From Gymnothorax reevesii (Eukaryota; Chordata; Actinopteri; Anguilliformes; Muraenidae): a stretch of DNA of 64,000 bases. Within the stretch, counting starts at the first letter, position 1. Each line of letters starts with the position of its first letter. Below are positions 62,535 through 64,000 of this stretch, piece after piece. The stretch lies in the NCBI GenBank assembly GCA_029721435.1, contig CM056583.1, forward strand, positions 50,633,620 to 50,697,619, written 5' to 3'. The notes beneath the pieces were generated by a model. The model saw nothing but the letters and a program-made list of their open reading frames with translations, did no database searches and had not been told where the DNA came from. The translations under genes and the position numbers were made by a program.

Positions 62535-64000
62535 TAGGCATGACACGGTATTTGTATTCGTCCCGAGCCGTCACGGTACGGGGGTCACGGTTCGGTACGC
62601 GCATTTTCACGGAGAATAGACACGGTACAGAAGTTTAATGTTGACCTGAAAGTGGAACTGTTATTTCGCAAGTGTTTCCTTCAGGACACATTTAAGCACC
62701 GCCACCTGCAAGCTCTGATCGGTTCGTAGACATGTATACATGCCTATGGATTGGTCCAGGTAGACAGCTCCGCCTTCAAATACAAACTGTGGTCTATGCG
62801 AAAGTACCGCTGTTGTTCTTGCGAGAGAAGGCTCGCAATGGCAAGTGCCCGAGAAATAGAAGACCCGCCATCATCGTTCAAGTCAGTGGTGTGGGATAAC
62901 TTTGGGTTCCCCGTAAGTTATAACACTAATGGAGAGCGAGTGGTGGATAAAACTAAGACGGTCTGCCGCCGTTGTTCGGCATCTGTTATTTATACGAGTG
63001 GGAACACATCGAACATGCTTACACATATTCGGAGACACCACCCAGACATCCCCATCACCGGGACAAGACGTAAGAAAAGTGTGCAATTATGTCTCCCACA
63101 GGTCTTACAGCAACCCCTTGACACAAATGCATGCAGAGCAAAAAAAATTACCGAAGCAATTGGTATTTACATCACAACCGCTATGCGCCCATATTCCACA
63201 GTAGAAGAGGCGGGATTCAAATATTTACTACATGTGCTCGAACCTCGATACACTCCTCCATCTCGCAGCCATGTAAGCCAATCAGTAGTGCCAACCTTAT
63301 ACAACAGCACAAGACAAATTGTGGAACAGGAATTAAAAGCTGCGCATTCCATTGCGCTCATCACAGATTCATGGACTTCTCGAGCAACCGAAAGTTTCCT
63401 GACTGTCACGGCTCATTTCATAAGCCCTGAGTGGGACATGAGGACCGTAGTCCTGCAAACGCGCCCCTTACACGAACAACACACAAGCACCCATCTGGCT
63501 GAAAAGCTGAACGAAGTCGTGACCGAATGGAAGTTGGAAAGACCCGGGGTGCCCATAGTCGTCACCACAGACAACGCAAGGAACATCGTTAATGCCGTCA
63601 GTGAATCAGGGCTCGGCCCGCATATCGCGTGCTTTGCACACACTCTCAACCTGGCTGCAAAAAAAGCCCTCGAGATCAAGCAAGTGTCGCATGTGCTTGC
63701 AAAAATGCGATCTACCGTCGCATTTTTCCACCGCAGCACCACCGCAGCCAACATTTTGGAGTGCAAGCAAGAGATGCTGGGCTTGCCGAATCACCGCCTC
63801 ATTAATGATGTCGCAACTCGGTGGAACTCGAGCTTCGAGATGGTGGAGCGGTATCTCGAGCAGCAAGCTGCTGTTTATTCTGCCTTAGCAGAAAAGAATG
63901 TGAAAAGCAAAGACACCGGGAATCTTTCCGATCTAGAGCTGTGCCACGCAGAGACCATAGTTGATGTGATGAGGCCTCTCAAGACCATTACGGCAGTAAT
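62535..64000 (+). mobile_element. hAT transposon, 5' part, running off the window
   Basis: Begins near TAGGCATGACACGGTATT (62535) with subterminal ACGGT/TCGGTACG repeats (62564-62605). The open transposase frame begins 303 bp in. The 8 bp before it, GATTGAAT (62527-62534), is the predicted target duplication. Confidence 0.7.
62838..64000 (+). CDS. hAT (ZBED-like) transposase, incomplete at window edge
   Basis: From ATG 62838 the frame stays open for 387 codons to the last base, with no stop. The N-terminus holds a BED zinc finger (C43, C46, H63 and H67/H68, preceded by VWDNFGF). Then come hAT catalytic-domain blocks: ALITDSWTSRA (first Asp), VVTTDNARNIVNAV (second Asp), CFAHTLNLAAKKAL (insertion-domain CxxH) and NDVATRWNSSFEMVERYL. 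The C-terminal Glu and dimerisation region would follow outside. No lesion is seen in the visible part, unlike every other transposase here, so this could be a young, possibly intact element or a domesticated ZBED gene. It lies within the presumed mob3b intron. Confidence 0.9.
   Translation, partial: MASAREIEDPPSSFKSVVWDNFGFPVSYNTNGERVVDKTKTVCRRCSASVIYTSGNTSNMLTHIRRHHPDIPITGTRRKKSVQLCLPQVLQQPLDTNACRAKKITEAIGIYITTAMRPYSTVEEAGFKYLLHVLEPRYTPPSRSHVSQSVVPTLYNSTRQIVEQELKAAHSIALITDSWTSRATESFLTVTAHFISPEWDMRTVVLQTRPLHEQHTSTHLAEKLNEVVTEWKLERPGVPIVVTTDNARNIVNAVSESGLGPHIACFAHTLNLAAKKALEIKQVSHVLAKMRSTVAFFHRSTTAANILECKQEMLGLPNHRLINDVATRWNSSFEMVERYLEQQAAVYSALAEKNVKSKDTGNLSDLELCHAETIVDVMRPLKTITAV

Overview
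This window looks like nuclear DNA from a ray-finned (probably teleost) fish. Its genes are interrupted by introns, and the repeat load is typical of fish: many Tc1/mariner copies, hAT and PIF/Harbinger MITEs, TTAA-flanked foldback elements, a solo LTR and microsatellites. There are no operons, Shine-Dalgarno sites or CRISPR arrays. The species cannot be named from this sequence.

Three host genes can be supported. (1) A thap6-like gene on the minus strand has four coding exons: 12248-12169, 8414-8222, 8060-7959 and 5785-5552. Every intron is in phase, giving 202 aa. (2) thap1 on the plus strand has three coding exons: 12556-12626, 19609-19804 and 20945-21376, giving 232 aa. Both encode an N-terminal THAP zinc finger, a (D/E)HxY host-cell-factor binding motif and a C-terminal coiled coil. 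They are transcribed head to head from a shared gap of 307 bp that carries two oppositely oriented YY1-type motifs. Each first exon is under 30 codons and is easy to miss. (3) mob3b on the plus strand has its first coding exon at 44589-45193 (CDS from 44776, residues 1-139), which ends at a strong splice donor. No later exon was seen, so 45194-64000 is probably one large intron.

Layout: 1-5.5 kb holds a decayed THAP ORF behind a CRE/TATA motif and several Tc1 relics. 5.5-12.25 kb is thap6-like; its first intron holds a THAP-containing inverted-repeat element and two hAT MITEs with readable target duplications. 12.25-22.6 kb is thap1; intron 1 holds PIF/Harbinger/ISL2EU-like sequence and a Tc1, and intron 2 holds an 843-bp near-perfect foldback. 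22.4-30.2 kb is a transposon stack, including a Tc1 that hosts a 2.6-kb long-inverted-repeat element (itself hosting a TTAA MITE), another TTAA MITE and a solo LTR. 30.2-44.6 kb is mostly unrecognised sequence with old Tc1 relics and one clean Harbinger MITE. 44.6-64 kb is mob3b and its intron, with a second Tc1 of the 16.6-kb family, a rearranged duplication at 56.7-57.96 kb, and two nested hAT elements at the right edge. The inner hAT has an open BED-zinc-finger transposase frame of at least 387 codons running off the window.

The two THAP proteins are sequence-specific DNA-binding regulators expected to recruit HCFC1. Mob3b is a kinase-adaptor scaffold with no evident functional link to them here.
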